Of a DNA stretch of 64,000 nucleotides, positions 63,932 through 64,000 are shown in pieces. Each line of letters starts with the position of its first letter. Position 1 is the stretch's first letter. Below the pieces are notes generated by a model that was given only the letters and a program-made list of their open reading frames with translations, was not told where the DNA came from and did no database searches. The stretch covers positions 310,001 to 374,000 of the forward strand of contig CANMOZ010000001.1 of NCBI GenBank assembly GCA_947499545.1. The letters are read 5' to 3'. Source of the DNA: an uncultured Saccharospirillaceae bacterium. GTDB lineage: Bacteria; Pseudomonadota; Gammaproteobacteria; Pseudomonadales; Oceanobacteraceae. Position numbers and translations under genes: made by a program.

Positions 63932-64000
63932 TTAACCTTTGGCCTGCTTAATTTTTGTTAGACGTTCATCAAATAGCTCTTTGCCCATGTCATGCGCTTC
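63932..64000 (-). CDS. partial phage gene at the right edge (C-terminal 22 residues)
   Basis: On the minus strand a frame entering from beyond the window ends at TAA 63932-63934. The visible end reads EAHDMGKELFDERLTKIKQA, then KG. It lies 31 bases before the sheath gene and belongs to the same operon. Identity cannot be given from this piece. In HP2-type phages virion morphogenesis or head-completion genes are found here. Confidence 0.6.
   Translation of the reverse strand, partial: EAHDMGKELFDERLTKIKQAKG

Overview
The window looks like the chromosome of a marine-type gammaproteobacterium, probably close to the Oceanospirillales. That placement is inferred from housekeeping gene orders typical of Gammaproteobacteria (tig-clpP-clpX, queA-tgt-yajC-secD-secF, ackA-pta, pstSCAB). 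No 16S rRNA gene is present to confirm it.

Layout: (1) 1-3.7 kb holds the minus-strand proteostasis cluster tig-clpP-clpX, with a heat-shock-like promoter reading out of the left edge, where lon would be expected. (2) 3.8-8.5 kb holds a LysE-type exporter, a haem NO sensor (H-NOX) with a soluble histidine kinase, a Leu-His-Arg tRNA operon, folD and a periplasmic binding protein. (3) 8.5-11.1 kb holds a candidate small RNA, an unusual protein with an LTGC...His motif like that of CNF1/BLF1 deamidase toxins, a second orphan binding protein and a DUF5329 protein. (4) 11.3-28.5 kb holds a DEAD-box helicase, ChrA, a GNAT/RimK-like pair, tRNA-Asp/Val, a PAS histidine kinase, ComEA, a Bax-like glucosaminidase, YciH, a PilZ protein, ackA-pta and an acyltransferase. 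(5) 29.1-42.3 kb holds pstSCAB behind a candidate Pho box, nfuA, a GDPD, YhhQ, a GST-like protein, and secF-secD-yajC-tgt-queA. (6) 42.4-44.6 kb holds two tRNA-Leu genes, a small beta-barrel protein and a stretch crowded with GTGCAA repeats. (7) 44.6-64 kb is accessory. It holds a PAAR-headed, VasX-like 1581-residue probable type VI effector with a coupled membrane partner, a duplicated spike-gene fragment, and a minus-strand contractile tail operon of the HP2/VHML type that runs off the right edge.

How genes work together: the tail operon encodes, in transcription order, sheath, tube, transglycosylase, two small membrane proteins, a frameshifted assembly chaperone, tape measure, gp25-like protein, baseplate J, tail protein I, fibre, two baseplate-associated proteins, hub and spike. 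Capsid, integrase and terminase are not in the window, so prophage and tailocin cannot be told apart here. The PAAR effector is on the opposite strand. No T6SS structural gene is in view, and because the phage spike carries its own HxH apex the PAAR protein is more likely a T6SS cargo than a tail part.

The most interesting signals are the PAAR effector/partner flanked by copies of the tail operon's 3' end, the candidate deamidase, a -1 frameshift site in the tail chaperone, a helically phased GTGCAA array, and three tRNA promoters with one shared architecture (TTGACA, 16 bp, -10, GCGC).
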